Below are positions 56,390 through 64,000 of a DNA stretch of 64,000 nucleotides, piece after piece. The notes under the pieces were generated by a model, which saw nothing but the letters and a program-made list of their open reading frames with translations, was not told where the DNA came from and made no database searches. The position numbers were made by a program, and so were the translations under genes. The stretch's first letter is position 1, and the number at the start of each line of letters is the position of its first letter. This DNA is from Candidatus Solirubrobacter pratensis (GTDB lineage Bacteria; Actinomycetota; Thermoleophilia; Solirubrobacterales; Solirubrobacteraceae), in contig NZ_KE384480.1 in assembly GCF_000425945.1 (NCBI RefSeq), forward strand, positions 310,001 to 374,000, given 5' to 3'.

Positions 56390-57027
56390 CGGCGGCGGTC
56401 GGGGTCCCAGCCCGTGAAGTCGGCGGGCTCGGAGAGCTCGATGCCCGTGAGCGCGCCGATGCGCCCGGCGACCGCCGCGCGCAGCTCGGCGGGGCCGGAG
56501 GCGACGTAGCCGTCGGCGACCGCGGACGCGAATCCGGGATCGTCCGCCGGACCGAGCCAGCGCGCCGCCTGCTCCCACACCTCGGCGATCCGCGCGGGCA
56601 ACTCGGAGTCCTCTTGCCTGAGCAGCCGCCGCGTCCATGCCTCCGCATGCACGCGGTGCGAGCCCTCCTCCTGGAGGATCTTGCGCGCGCGCTGGGCCAG
56701 CGGCTCGAGCGCGCTGTCGGTCGACGCCTCGACGAACGCGGTCAGGACGCCGTCGACGACGAGGTTGACGGCGATGAACGTCGTCCAGTCCGGAAGCTCC
56801 TCGTCGAGGATCGGGAGGCGCCGGCCGGCGTCGATCTCGGGGTCGGCGGCGCCGAGCTGCTTGAGCACGGGGTACGTCGAGCGTGCGTGGCCCAGCTCGT
56901 CCTGCGCCATCGCGGCGGCGGCGACGGCGGACTCCAGCGTCGGCGCGCTCACGGCCCACTCGCCGTAGCGGCGGCCGAGCGCGGCCTTGTTGTCGGCCAG
57001 CGAGCCCACCAGCGAGAGCATGGTCAT
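56386..57027 (-). CDS. paaC: Phenylacetyl-CoA epoxidase subunit PaaC-like
   Basis: The product is a 213-residue ferritin-like protein of the PaaA/PaaC family (PF05138 type). It is shorter than E. coli PaaC (about 248). Helix pairs carry EWAVSAPTLE, AMAQDELGHARSTYPVLKQLG, TAFVEASTDSALEPL and ILQEEGSHRVHAEAW, i.e. a complete-looking set of Glu and ExxH diiron ligands, whereas the E. coli structural subunit PaaC has lost its metal site. The ATG at 57027 overlaps the paaB stop (ATGA). It should pair with PaaA. Confidence 0.82.
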   Translation of the reverse strand: MTMLSLVGSLADNKAALGRRYGEWAVSAPTLESAVAAAAMAQDELGHARSTYPVLKQLGAADPEIDAGRRLPILDEELPDWTTFIAVNLVVDGVLTAFVEASTDSALEPLAQRARKILQEEGSHRVHAEAWTRRLLRQEDSELPARIAEVWEQAARWLGPADDPGFASAVADGYVASGPAELRAAVAGRIGALTGIELSEPADFTGWDPDRRR

Positions 57028-57203
57028 GCGCTGATCGCCTCCCGGATCGCGGTGCGCGGCACGATGATCATCTGGATCCACGGCTGCTCGTCGTAGATCG
57101 AGCGCGCCGCGACCAGCGCGAGGTCCTCGTCGTCCTCGTTCAAGGCGCCCACATGGTGCAGCGGCTCGTCGTACGCCTGCCGCGCGAAGACCTCCCAGGT
57201 CAT
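57024..57203 (-). CDS. paaB: Phenylacetyl-CoA epoxidase subunit PaaB, short form
   Basis: The product is a 59-residue protein matching the PaaB core: TWEVFARQAYDEPLHHVGALNEDDEDLALVAARSIYDEQPWIQMIIVPRTAI. Usual PaaB proteins are about 95 residues; the C-terminal tail is missing here. PaaB bridges two PaaAC heterodimers. The ATG at 57203 overlaps the paaD stop by 4 nt and the stop overlaps the paaC ATG by 4 nt. Confidence 0.85.
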   Translation of the reverse strand: MTWEVFARQAYDEPLHHVGALNEDDEDLALVAARSIYDEQPWIQMIIVPRTAIREAISA

Positions 57204-57523
57204 GCGACGATCCCCAGGCTGCGCATGGTCGCGCGCGACTCCTCGCGGATCCGCGCGCGCGTCCACACCGGGTCCCAGACGATCTCGATCCGCACGTCGT
57301 CGACGTCGGGCTCCTGCAGCAGGCGGTCGCGGATGTCGTCCTGGATGAAGTCCATCGCCGGGCAGCCCATCGCGGTGAACGTCAGCTCGATGTCGACCAC
57401 GCCGGCGTCGTAGCGCAGCGACACGATCAGCCCCATGCCGACGACGGAGATCGGGATCTCTGGGTCCTCGACCTCGCGCAGGGCGTTCCAGAGCCGGGAG
57501 AGAACGGGGTCGACGTTACGCAT
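57200..57523 (-). CDS. paaD: PaaD-type DUF59 (MIP18-like) maturation protein, without zinc ribbon
   Basis: The product is a 107-residue DUF59 domain: LREVEDPEIPISVVGMGLIVSLRYDAGVVDIELTFTAMGCPAMDFIQDDI, with the family Cys in MGCPA. PaaD is needed for a working epoxidase, probably in iron or iron-sulfur loading. The normal C-terminal zinc ribbon is absent and appears as the separate gene at 56228-56389. The ATG at 57523 overlaps the 3' end of paaA by 8 nt. Its place between paaA and paaB differs from the common ABCDE order. Confidence 0.85.
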   Translation of the reverse strand: MRNVDPVLSRLWNALREVEDPEIPISVVGMGLIVSLRYDAGVVDIELTFTAMGCPAMDFIQDDIRDRLLQEPDVDDVRIEIVWDPVWTRARIREESRATMRSLGIVA

Positions 57524-58448
57524 GCCGGTAGCCCCGCTGGAGCCGGTTGACGTAGTCGACGTTCATCGGGCCGCGCGCCTTCCAGCGCACCATCACATCG
57601 TCCCAGCTGATCTCGTCGCCCCAGCGCTTGGCCTCCTCGTCGAAGGCGCGCGGGAACGGGCAGTCGATGACCCACCGCTCGCCATCGTGGTGCGCCGGCA
57701 CGTCGAGCCCGACCTCCGTCATGAAGGGCACGACCTCGGCCATCCAGTCCTGGCGCAGCTGGTCGTTGCTCTTGCCCTTGAAGCCGTACTCGAGCTGGAT
57801 GCCGTGCCTTTTGCGCTCGTCCGGCAGCCCGAACCACTCCAGCGTGAGGACGAACATCCAGTCCAGCGACGCCTGTAGGCGCTTCTTGTCGTCCGGGTCG
57901 GCGGCGAGCTTCTTGACCCACGTGCGCCCGTGGCGCAGGTGGAACGTCTCCTCCTTGTCGACCTTGGCCAGCGCGCGCTTCCAGGGGCCGAAGGTCGAGG
58001 AGGCGTGGACGTCGGAGAGCAGCACGAAGCCGGCCTGGTCGTAGAGCGCGTTGGCGAGGACCAGCTCGTACCAGGAGTCCAGCGGCACGTCGAACGCGTA
58101 CGGGTACTTGAACGCGCCAGGCTCGCGCTCGTAGATCAGCGCGTTCATGTCGACGCCGAGGTCGCCGAGCAGGCGGTAGCCGATGTGGGCGTGAGCGAGC
58201 TCGTCCTGGATGATCGACATCGCCGACCCGAAGTTGTTCAGCGCGGGCGCGTGCTGGGCGGCGCGCAGATACGCAGGCGCGGACACCAGCTCGGTGTCCG
58301 CCGACACGGTGAGGATGCGGCGGATGCCCTTCAGGTACTCGGGGGACATGTGCTGGAGCCCCTCGACGAGCTTGCCGGCCTTCAGGTGCTCGCGCACCTC
58401 GTCCTCGGTCCGCTGGGCGAGCTCGTCAACGTGTGACACTTGACTCAC
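57516..58448 (-). CDS. paaA: Phenylacetyl-CoA epoxidase catalytic subunit
   Basis: The product is a 310-residue diiron monooxygenase subunit, which converts phenylacetyl-CoA to ring-1,2-epoxyphenylacetyl-CoA. Ligand-bearing helices are ILTVSADTELVSAPAY, SIIQDELAHAHIGYRLLGDLG, NALYDQAGFVLLSDVH and KVDKEETFHLRHGRTWVKKL. The GTG at 58448 is chosen as start; an in-frame GTG lies 9 nt further on, and the ATG at 58502 would lie inside the divergent gene. A TACGCT box (58456-58461, minus) is 7 nt upstream and overlaps the -10 box of the divergent aldehyde dehydrogenase. The operon reads paaA-paaD-paaB-paaC-zinc ribbon, with no paaE. Confidence 0.88.
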   Translation of the reverse strand: MSQVSHVDELAQRTEDEVREHLKAGKLVEGLQHMSPEYLKGIRRILTVSADTELVSAPAYLRAAQHAPALNNFGSAMSIIQDELAHAHIGYRLLGDLGVDMNALIYEREPGAFKYPYAFDVPLDSWYELVLANALYDQAGFVLLSDVHASSTFGPWKRALAKVDKEETFHLRHGRTWVKKLAADPDDKKRLQASLDWMFVLTLEWFGLPDERKRHGIQLEYGFKGKSNDQLRQDWMAEVVPFMTEVGLDVPAHHDGERWVIDCPFPRAFDEEAKRWGDEISWDDVMVRWKARGPMNVDYVNRLQRGYRHA

Positions 58449-58455
58449 GTCCGCA

Positions 58456-58465
58456 AGCGTATAGT
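58456..58465. promoter_or_regulatory. Overlapping divergent -10 boxes (paa operon / aldehyde dehydrogenase)
   Basis: Plus-strand TATAGT (58460-58465) and minus-strand TACGCT (58456-58461) share two bases in a 26-bp gap between the two start codons. RNA polymerase could not occupy both at once, so the two units may be mutually exclusive. Confidence 0.55.
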
Positions 58466-58474
58466 CTTCTGGGC

Positions 58475-59929
58475 ATGCCGTCAAGCCCTGCCATGACCGC
58501 ACTCGCGCGCGGGTGCTTCATCGACGGGAGCGTGGAGCCGATCGACGGCGACACGCTCGCCATCCACGATCCCGCGACCGGCGAGCCGGTCGGCACGGTG
58601 ACCGCCGCCGGCGCCGAGACCGTCGACCGCGCGGTGCGCTCCGCGAACGGGGCGTTCGCCGAGTGGTCGTGCCGCTCGATCACCGACCGCGCGCGCATCC
58701 TGCGCGCCGGGGCCGAGCTGCTCGAGGCCCGCGCGGACGAGCTGGCGCCCGGGCTGACGGCCGAGCAGGGCAAGCCGCTGCGCGAGGCGAAGCTCGAGAT
58801 CCACAAGGCCGCAGACACGCTGGACCACTACGCGGGAATGGGCAAGGAGGTCCGTGCGATCTCTGTCCATCAGCTCGATCCGGGCGTCGACGGCACGGTC
58901 CTGCGCCGCCCGCTCGGCGTGGTGGGCGCGATCGTCCCGTGGAACTTCCCCACGACGCTGCTGTCGAACAAGCTGGGCCCTGCGCTGCTGACGGGCAACA
59001 CGGTCGTCGCCAAGCCGGCGGACACGACGCCGTTCACGACGCTGGCGCTGGCGGAGATCCTCACCGAAGCGGGGCTGCCGCCCGGCGTGCTGAACGTCGT
59101 CACCGGCACGGGGCCGGTCGCCGGCGAGGCGCTGGTCACGCACCCGCTCGTGCGCAAGGTCGCCTTCACCGGCTCGACGCCGACCGGGGAGCGCGTGATG
59201 GCGCTCGCCTCGCGCGGCGCCAAGCGCGTCACGCTCGAGCTCGGCGGGAGCGACCCGCTGATCGTCTGCGACGACGCCGACCTCGCCGCCGCCGCGTCCG
59301 CCGCCTCGATGGGCCGCTTCTTCAACTGCGGCCAGGCCTGCCTGGCGATCAAGCGCGTCTACGTCTTCGAGAGCGTCGCCGACGAGGTGATCGAGGCGAT
59401 CGCCGCCAAGGCCGGCCGCCTGAAGGTCGGCCTACCGACGGAGAAGGGGATCCAGATGGGTCCGCTGCACTCCGCCCGCCAGCGCGACCTCCTCGAGGAC
59501 CAGCTCACACGCACGCTCGAGCGCGGGGGAGAGGTGCTGACCGGCGGCGGGCGCCCCGAGGGGCTGGCCGGGGGCTTCTTCCATGAGCCGACCGTCGTGC
59601 TCGAGCCCCCGCGCGACTCGCCGATGGCGACCGAGGAGGTCTTCGGCCCGGCGCTGCCGATCTGGCGCGTGAAGGACCTCGACGAGGCGATCGAGCTGGC
59701 CAACGCGTCGCCGTTCGGCCTCGGCTCGAGCGTCTGGACGCGCGACGTCGCCCGCGCCCGCCGTGCCGCATCGGAGCTCGACTGCGGCTACACGTGGATC
59801 AACTCGCCGACCAAGGTCTACGACCAGCTGCCGTTCGGCGGCGTCAAGAGCAGCGGGTTCGGCAAGGAGCACGGCTCCGAGGCGCTGGACCACTACACCG
59901 ACCTCAAGTCGGTGGTGCTCAAGTCCTAA
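58475..59929 (+). CDS. NAD(P)-dependent aldehyde dehydrogenase
   Basis: The product is a 484-residue ALDH-superfamily enzyme. GVVGAIVPWNFPTTLLSNK (about residue 148), FTGSTPTGERV, the general base Glu in VTLELGGSDP and the nucleophile Cys in FNCGQACLAIKR (about residue 290) are all visible. EEVFGPALPIWRV follows. The pattern resembles succinate-semialdehyde/benzaldehyde-type ALDHs. Its divergent position against the paa operon suggests it might make phenylacetate from phenylacetaldehyde, which is inference. The ATG at 58475 is chosen; the ATG at 58493 is an alternative. The ferredoxin reductase gene follows 13 bp later. Confidence 0.88.
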   Translation: MPSSPAMTALARGCFIDGSVEPIDGDTLAIHDPATGEPVGTVTAAGAETVDRAVRSANGAFAEWSCRSITDRARILRAGAELLEARADELAPGLTAEQGKPLREAKLEIHKAADTLDHYAGMGKEVRAISVHQLDPGVDGTVLRRPLGVVGAIVPWNFPTTLLSNKLGPALLTGNTVVAKPADTTPFTTLALAEILTEAGLPPGVLNVVTGTGPVAGEALVTHPLVRKVAFTGSTPTGERVMALASRGAKRVTLELGGSDPLIVCDDADLAAAASAASMGRFFNCGQACLAIKRVYVFESVADEVIEAIAAKAGRLKVGLPTEKGIQMGPLHSARQRDLLEDQLTRTLERGGEVLTGGGRPEGLAGGFFHEPTVVLEPPRDSPMATEEVFGPALPIWRVKDLDEAIELANASPFGLGSSVWTRDVARARRAASELDCGYTWINSPTKVYDQLPFGGVKSSGFGKEHGSEALDHYTDLKSVVLKS

Positions 59930-59942
59930 TCTGGATAGGAAT

Positions 59943-61283
59943 ATGAGCAATCGCGCCGCCGTCATCGGTGCCGGGCCGTCCGGCTTCTACGCCACCGAGC
60001 AGCTGCTGAAGGCCGGATTCGAGGTCGACCTCTACGAGGTGCTGCCGACGCCGTTCGGCCTCGTGCGCGCCGGCGTCGCGCCCGACCACCCGAAGATCAA
60101 GAGCGTCACCCGCGTCTACGAGAAGACGGCGAAGCATCCGGCGTTCCGCTACTTCGGCGGCGTCGCGCTCGGCAAGGACATCTCGCGCGAGGAGCTGCTC
60201 GAGCGCTATCACGCGGTCGTCTACGCGATCGGCACGGCGACCGACAACCGGCTCGGCATCCCCGGTGAGGACCGGCCCGGCTCGCACTCGGCGACCGAGT
60301 TCGTGGCCTGGTACAACGGCCACCCGGACTTCGCCGACCACGAGTTCGACCTCAGCGCGACGCGCGCGGTCGTCGTGGGCAACGGCAACGTGGCGGTCGA
60401 CGTCGCGCGCATGCTCGTGCTCGATCCCGACGAGGTGGCCGCCACCGACACCGCCGACCACGCGGTCGACGCGCTCGCCTCGGCCTCCGTCCACGACGTG
60501 ATCGTGCTCGGCCGCCGCGGCCCGGTGCAGGCGGCGTTCACGACGCCCGAGCTGCGCGAGCTCGGCGAGCTCACGCGCGCGGACATCGCGATCGAGCCGG
60601 GGGCGATGGAGCTCGACGAGGCGAGCGCCGCGTTCCTGGAGTCCGGCGAGTGCGACGCGACGACCAAGCGCAACGTCGAGGTCATGCGCGACTACGCCGA
60701 GCGCGAGCCGTCGGGACGCGAGCGGCGCGTCGAGCTGCGCTTCCTGTGGTCGCCGGTGGAGATCCTGGGCGAGGGCGAGGACGGGCCGGTGACCGGCGTC
60801 CGCGTCGTCAAGAACCGGCTCGAGAAGGGCCGCGCCGTCCCGACCGGCGAGGAGGCCGTGATCTCGTGCGGGCTCGTCCTGCGCTCGATCGGCTACCGCG
60901 GCACGCCGCTGGCCGGGATCCCGTTCGACGAGCGGCGGGGGCTGATCCGCAACGAGGGCGGCCGCGTGATCGGCGACGACGGCGCGCAGCAGCGCGGCGA
61001 GTACGTCGTCGGCTGGGTCAAGCGCGGGCCGTCGGGCGTGATCGGGACCAACAAGAAGGACGCCGCCGACACGGTCGCGAAGATCCTCGAGGACGAGCAG
61101 AACGGCGTGCTCAACGAGCCGGTCGCCGTGCCCGAGGCGCCCGAGGGCGCGATCACCTGGGAGGGCTGGCGCGCGATCGACGAGCATGAGACCGCCGCGG
61201 GCGAGGCCCAGGGCCGCCCGCGCGTCAAGCTCGTGCGCGTCGAGCACATGCACGACACGGCGCGCGCCGCGGCGGCGTCCTAG
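59943..61283 (+). CDS. FprA-type ferredoxin/adrenodoxin-NADP reductase
   Basis: The product is a 446-residue two-dinucleotide-domain flavoprotein like mycobacterial FprA. FAD motif GAGPSGFYATEQLL, PTPFGLVRAGVAPDHPKIKSV, the NADP-binding VVGNGNVAVDVARML and GRRGPVQAAFTTPELREL, and the closing GWVKRGPSGVIGTNKKDAADT are all present. It passes electrons from NADPH to ferredoxins. Placed after an ALDH gene and facing a paa operon that lacks the reductase PaaE, it could help supply electrons to the epoxidase, although a ferredoxin partner is not encoded nearby. Its TAG stop shares CTAG with the ligA stop. Confidence 0.9.
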   Translation: MSNRAAVIGAGPSGFYATEQLLKAGFEVDLYEVLPTPFGLVRAGVAPDHPKIKSVTRVYEKTAKHPAFRYFGGVALGKDISREELLERYHAVVYAIGTATDNRLGIPGEDRPGSHSATEFVAWYNGHPDFADHEFDLSATRAVVVGNGNVAVDVARMLVLDPDEVAATDTADHAVDALASASVHDVIVLGRRGPVQAAFTTPELRELGELTRADIAIEPGAMELDEASAAFLESGECDATTKRNVEVMRDYAEREPSGRERRVELRFLWSPVEILGEGEDGPVTGVRVVKNRLEKGRAVPTGEEAVISCGLVLRSIGYRGTPLAGIPFDERRGLIRNEGGRVIGDDGAQQRGEYVVGWVKRGPSGVIGTNKKDAADTVAKILEDEQNGVLNEPVAVPEAPEGAITWEGWRAIDEHETAAGEAQGRPRVKLVRVEHMHDTARAAAAS

Positions 61284-63271
61284 GCCACCCCGGCCTCGGA
61301 GAGCCAGCGCCAGAGGTCTTGCTGGCCGACGACCTCGACGCCGAGCTTCTCCGCCTTGCCCGTCTTGGACGCGCCGACGTTCTCGCCGGCGAGCAGGTAG
61401 TCGGTGGCGGCGGAGACCGAGGACGCCGTCGTCGCGGCGGCCTGCTCCACCAGCCGCGTCACGTCGGGCCGGCTCACCTTTGCGCCTGAGCGCGGGTCGG
61501 TGAACGCGCCGGTGATCACGACCGTCTTGCCCTTCAGCGGCGAGTCGCCGGCCGCGGCCGCGTCGACCGGGCGGTCCTCCTCGAGCACGTCGAGCACGAC
61601 GCCGTGCCCGCGCAGTGCCTCGATCTCCTCGCCGATCTCGGGCCGATTGAAGAACGCGACGACGCTCTCGGCGACCTTCGGGCCGATGTCGCGGATCGCC
61701 ACCAGTTCCTCGGCGCTCGCGGCCGCGACGGCCTCGATGCGTTCGTACCCGGCGAGGCAGAGCCGCTTCGCGACGCCCTCGGAGGCCATCGGGATCGCCA
61801 GGCCGATCAGCGCGCGACGCAGGCCCAGGCCCTTGGAGCCCTCGATCGAGGCGATCATGTTGCGGGCGCTCACGTCGCCCATGCGCTCGTAGCCCAGCAG
61901 CTGCTCGGCCGTCAGCGAGTAGAAGTCGCTGCGGCGCTTGAGCACGCCGTCCTCGGCGAGCTTCTCGATCCAGACGTCGCCGACGCCCTCCATGTCGGCC
62001 GCCGCGCGCGAGGCCCAGTGCATCAGCCGGCGCGTCGCCTGTGCCGGGCACTGGAGGTTCAGGCACCAGCGCTCCTCGCCGGTGCCGCGGACCTCGAGCT
62101 CGGAGCCGCACGACGGGCAGTGTGTGGGCGGGACGATCTCCTGCTCGGAGCCGTCGCGCTCCTCCGGGAGCGAGCGGCCCGCGAAGGGGATGACGTCGCC
62201 GCGCCGCACGACCGCCACGGTGTCGCCGAGGCGCAGGTCGCGCTCGCGGATCAGCCGCGGGTTGTGGAGCGTGATGTTCTCGACCGTCACGCCGCCGACG
62301 AACACGGGCTCCACCTTCGCGCGCGGCGGGACGCGGCCGATCTTGCCGACCGGCCACTCGACCGAGAGCAGCTTCGTCAGCTTCTCCTCGGGCGGGTACT
62401 TGAACGCGATCGCGCCGCGCGGCTCGGCGCTGTTGAAGCCCGCCGCGTCGAACGCTGCCGGCTCGTGCAGGCGCACGACCGCGCCGTCGATGTCGTAGTC
62501 CAGCCCTTCGCGGCGGCCGCCGATCTCGTGGATCGCGTCCATGACCTCCTCGACCGTCGCGCAGACGTACTGCGCGGCGGGCTCGAAGCCTTCCGGGAGG
62601 CCGAGCGCGACGCCGTCGCGGTCGGCGCCGAAGGCGAAGAAGCGCAGCAGCCGCTTGGCCTCGGCGGCCGCCTCGGGGTCCTTCTGCATCAGCGTCCCGG
62701 CAGCGCCGCTGCGCGGGTTGGTGAGAGGCCGGTCCGGATGCGCCTCGTTGTAGGCCGCCCACACCGAGCGCAGCATCACGGCCTCGCCGCGGACCTCGAC
62801 GCGTCCGGGGGCGGCGATCTCCGCGGGCAGCCCGGGGATCACCCAGCGGACCTTCTCGGTCACGAGCTCGCCCACCGCGCCCGTGCCGCGCGTCGCGACG
62901 TAGTCGAGCTCGCCGTCGCGGTAGACGGCGCTGAGCGAGAGCCCGTCGAGCTTCTCCGAGACGCGGAACACCTGGCCGCCGAAGCGCTCGCAGAACGTCC
63001 GGATCTGCTCCTCGCCGGTCGCCTTCGCGAGCGAGAGCATCGGGCGGGCGTGGCGGATGGTAGGCCCGGTCAGCTCGGCGGGAGCGTTGACCTTGCCGAG
63101 CGGGCTGTCGGCCGGCTCGAGCTCCGGGTGCTCGGCGACGAGCGCGGCGAGCTCGTCCTTCAGCGCGTCGTAGTCGGCGTCGGGCAGCGGGCTGTCGCCG
63201 CCGCGGTAGTAGAGGTCGTTGAGCCGCTTGACCTCGGCGGTCAGCTCGGCGATGCGGTCGCGTACGTCCAC
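61280..63271 (-). CDS. ligA: NAD-dependent DNA ligase
   Basis: The product is a 663-residue essential ligase joining nicks in replication and repair. Domain order is Ia (residues 1-70), adenylation domain with the catalytic Lys in VSEKLDGLSLSAVYRDG (about residue 112), OB fold (GKIGRVPPRAKVEPVFVGGVTVENITLHN), a Cys4 zinc finger (CPSCGSELEVRGTGEERWCLNLQCPA), helix-hairpin-helix repeats and a C-terminal BRCT domain (LKGKTVVITGAFTDPRSGAK, ending LWRWLSEAGV). The start is an ATG at 63271. It is convergent with the ferredoxin reductase gene with stop codons overlapping in CTAG. Confidence 0.96.
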   Translation of the reverse strand: MDVRDRIAELTAEVKRLNDLYYRGGDSPLPDADYDALKDELAALVAEHPELEPADSPLGKVNAPAELTGPTIRHARPMLSLAKATGEEQIRTFCERFGGQVFRVSEKLDGLSLSAVYRDGELDYVATRGTGAVGELVTEKVRWVIPGLPAEIAAPGRVEVRGEAVMLRSVWAAYNEAHPDRPLTNPRSGAAGTLMQKDPEAAAEAKRLLRFFAFGADRDGVALGLPEGFEPAAQYVCATVEEVMDAIHEIGGRREGLDYDIDGAVVRLHEPAAFDAAGFNSAEPRGAIAFKYPPEEKLTKLLSVEWPVGKIGRVPPRAKVEPVFVGGVTVENITLHNPRLIRERDLRLGDTVAVVRRGDVIPFAGRSLPEERDGSEQEIVPPTHCPSCGSELEVRGTGEERWCLNLQCPAQATRRLMHWASRAAADMEGVGDVWIEKLAEDGVLKRRSDFYSLTAEQLLGYERMGDVSARNMIASIEGSKGLGLRRALIGLAIPMASEGVAKRLCLAGYERIEAVAAASAEELVAIRDIGPKVAESVVAFFNRPEIGEEIEALRGHGVVLDVLEEDRPVDAAAAGDSPLKGKTVVITGAFTDPRSGAKVSRPDVTRLVEQAAATTASSVSAATDYLLAGENVGASKTGKAEKLGVEVVGQQDLWRWLSEAGVA

Positions 63272-63296
63272 CCCGTGATTCTGGCGTACGTCCCGG

Positions 63297-64000
63297 CTAG
63301 GTCGGCGACGAGCGCCGGTCGCGCACGCGGCCGCGGACGATCGCGACGACGGCGACGAGCACGAAGGCGGCGACCGGGAGCACGAACAGCCAGGCGCCGC
63401 TCGATCCGCCGCTCGCGGCCGCGGGCGCGCGGGCGGGACCCGAGCGCGGCGTGACGGTCGCGCCGGGCGCCGTGGTCACGCTCGCGGCCGGCGGCGCGGC
63501 GTGGATCGGGTCGACGGCGGGGACGCCGCCGGGGGGCGGCTCGACCTCGGGCACGGAGAGCTTCACGCCCTCGGCGGCGGCGAGCCGCTCGACGGCGTCG
63601 ATCGCGCCGGGGAGGAAGCGCTCCGCCCGCCGCGGCGCGGCGAGCCGGCCGAGCAGTCGCTGCTCGCGCACGGTCGAGTGACCGAGGTGGAACAGCGCAT
63701 AGCCGTTGGGCATCACGATCATCAGGCGCCCGCCGTACACGAGGCTGAGCTCTTCTCCGAGGAACTTCGCGTACGCCTTCGGCACCTCCCACATCGAGCC
63801 CGCGGTGCCGAGGTCCGCGAAGCGCGAGATCGCCGCGACCCTGATCTCATAGCCCTTCTGGGAGGCCTGCGCGAGCAGGGCGGGGAGCTGGGCGGCGGGC
63901 TTGGACTCCAGGTCGAGCGCGCTGCCGTAGAAGACGTCCTGCTGGACGAGCACGTCGCTCGCGGGATCGCCGTCGGCGTGCGCCGCGGGCGTGAGGACGA
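63297..64000 (-). CDS. Exported TPM-like membrane-anchored protein (N-terminus cut by window edge)
   Basis: The reading frame is open to the right edge, starting inside a signal peptide (VLTPAAHADGDPASDVLVQQDVFYG). After it comes an alpha/beta domain (LPALLAQASQKGYEIRVAAI, YAKFLGEELSLVYGGRLMIVMPNGYALFHLG) resembling the TPM/YgcG extracytoplasmic domain. Then follow a Pro/Ala-rich linker and one membrane helix near the C-terminus (AWLFVLPVAAFVLVAVVAIV) with a basic tail. The topology would place the domain outside the cell. The function is unknown. It lies 25 bp upstream of ligA on the same strand. Confidence 0.72.
   Translation of the reverse strand, partial: VLTPAAHADGDPASDVLVQQDVFYGSALDLESKPAAQLPALLAQASQKGYEIRVAAISRFADLGTAGSMWEVPKAYAKFLGEELSLVYGGRLMIVMPNGYALFHLGHSTVREQRLLGRLAAPRRAERFLPGAIDAVERLAAAEGVKLSVPEVEPPPGGVPAVDPIHAAPPAASVTTAPGATVTPRSGPARAPAAASGGSSGAWLFVLPVAAFVLVAVVAIVRGRVRDRRSSPT

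Overview
The window is very GC-rich, with dense genes whose third codon positions are almost all G or C. The gene content (mycofactocin genes, an F420-dependent glucose-6-phosphate dehydrogenase, phenylacetyl-CoA epoxidase subunits, several large exported hydrolases) points to a soil actinobacterium. The family of exported enzymes ending in LTFTLSTT(T)P suggests class Thermoleophilia, order Solirubrobacterales; that placement is inference. I saw no rRNA, tRNA, CRISPR array, insertion sequence or prophage.

Layout. 1-2022: a truncated ABC-F ATPase, a lone receiver-domain protein and 4-hydroxybenzoate hydroxylase. 1997-10659: two exported M1 peptidases around a DUF4142 protein, a small membrane redox module with ApbE, a glutamine amidotransferase and an NAD(P)-binding protein. 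10708-23985: membrane glycosyltransferases, a LysR regulator, an Fgd/acyl-ligase/BBE-like oxidase operon, a secreted protein, an amidohydrolase, Kup, YaaA and an APH-type kinase. 24002-39673: a mannose/mannan system. It comprises a LacI regulator, mannose-6-phosphate isomerase, a sugar ABC transporter and two exported GH92 alpha-mannosidases, and includes four copies of a TGACAACGTTGTCA-type palindrome in front of the regulator and both mannosidases. An Lrp/DUF2000 pair, a 480-bp tandem-repeat block and a lone DNA adenine methylase lie inside this stretch. 39722-42298: an exported S15-type peptidase. 42347-47884: mycofactocin biosynthesis (mftF2 divergent from mftABC-E-SDR-mftF1) with no mftD. 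47782-55709: ThuA-like protein, enoyl-CoA hydratase, tartrate-type dehydrogenase, exported amidase, a frameshifted gene, Usp-like, DUF429, XRE-cupin and GNAT genes. 56228-61283: an unusually organised phenylacetyl-CoA epoxidase operon facing an aldehyde dehydrogenase and a ferredoxin-NADP reductase. 61280-64000: NAD-dependent DNA ligase and a truncated exported membrane protein.

Two themes recur. First, six exported enzymes of unrelated catalytic families end in the same roughly 114-136-residue beta-rich module that runs to the last residue, which suggests a shared surface-attachment or export role. Second, many first genes of transcription units have a TAnnnT box 5-9 nt before the start codon and no Shine-Dalgarno sequence, as expected for leaderless mRNAs. 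Most of the exported enzymes instead carry a clear AGGAG-type site.
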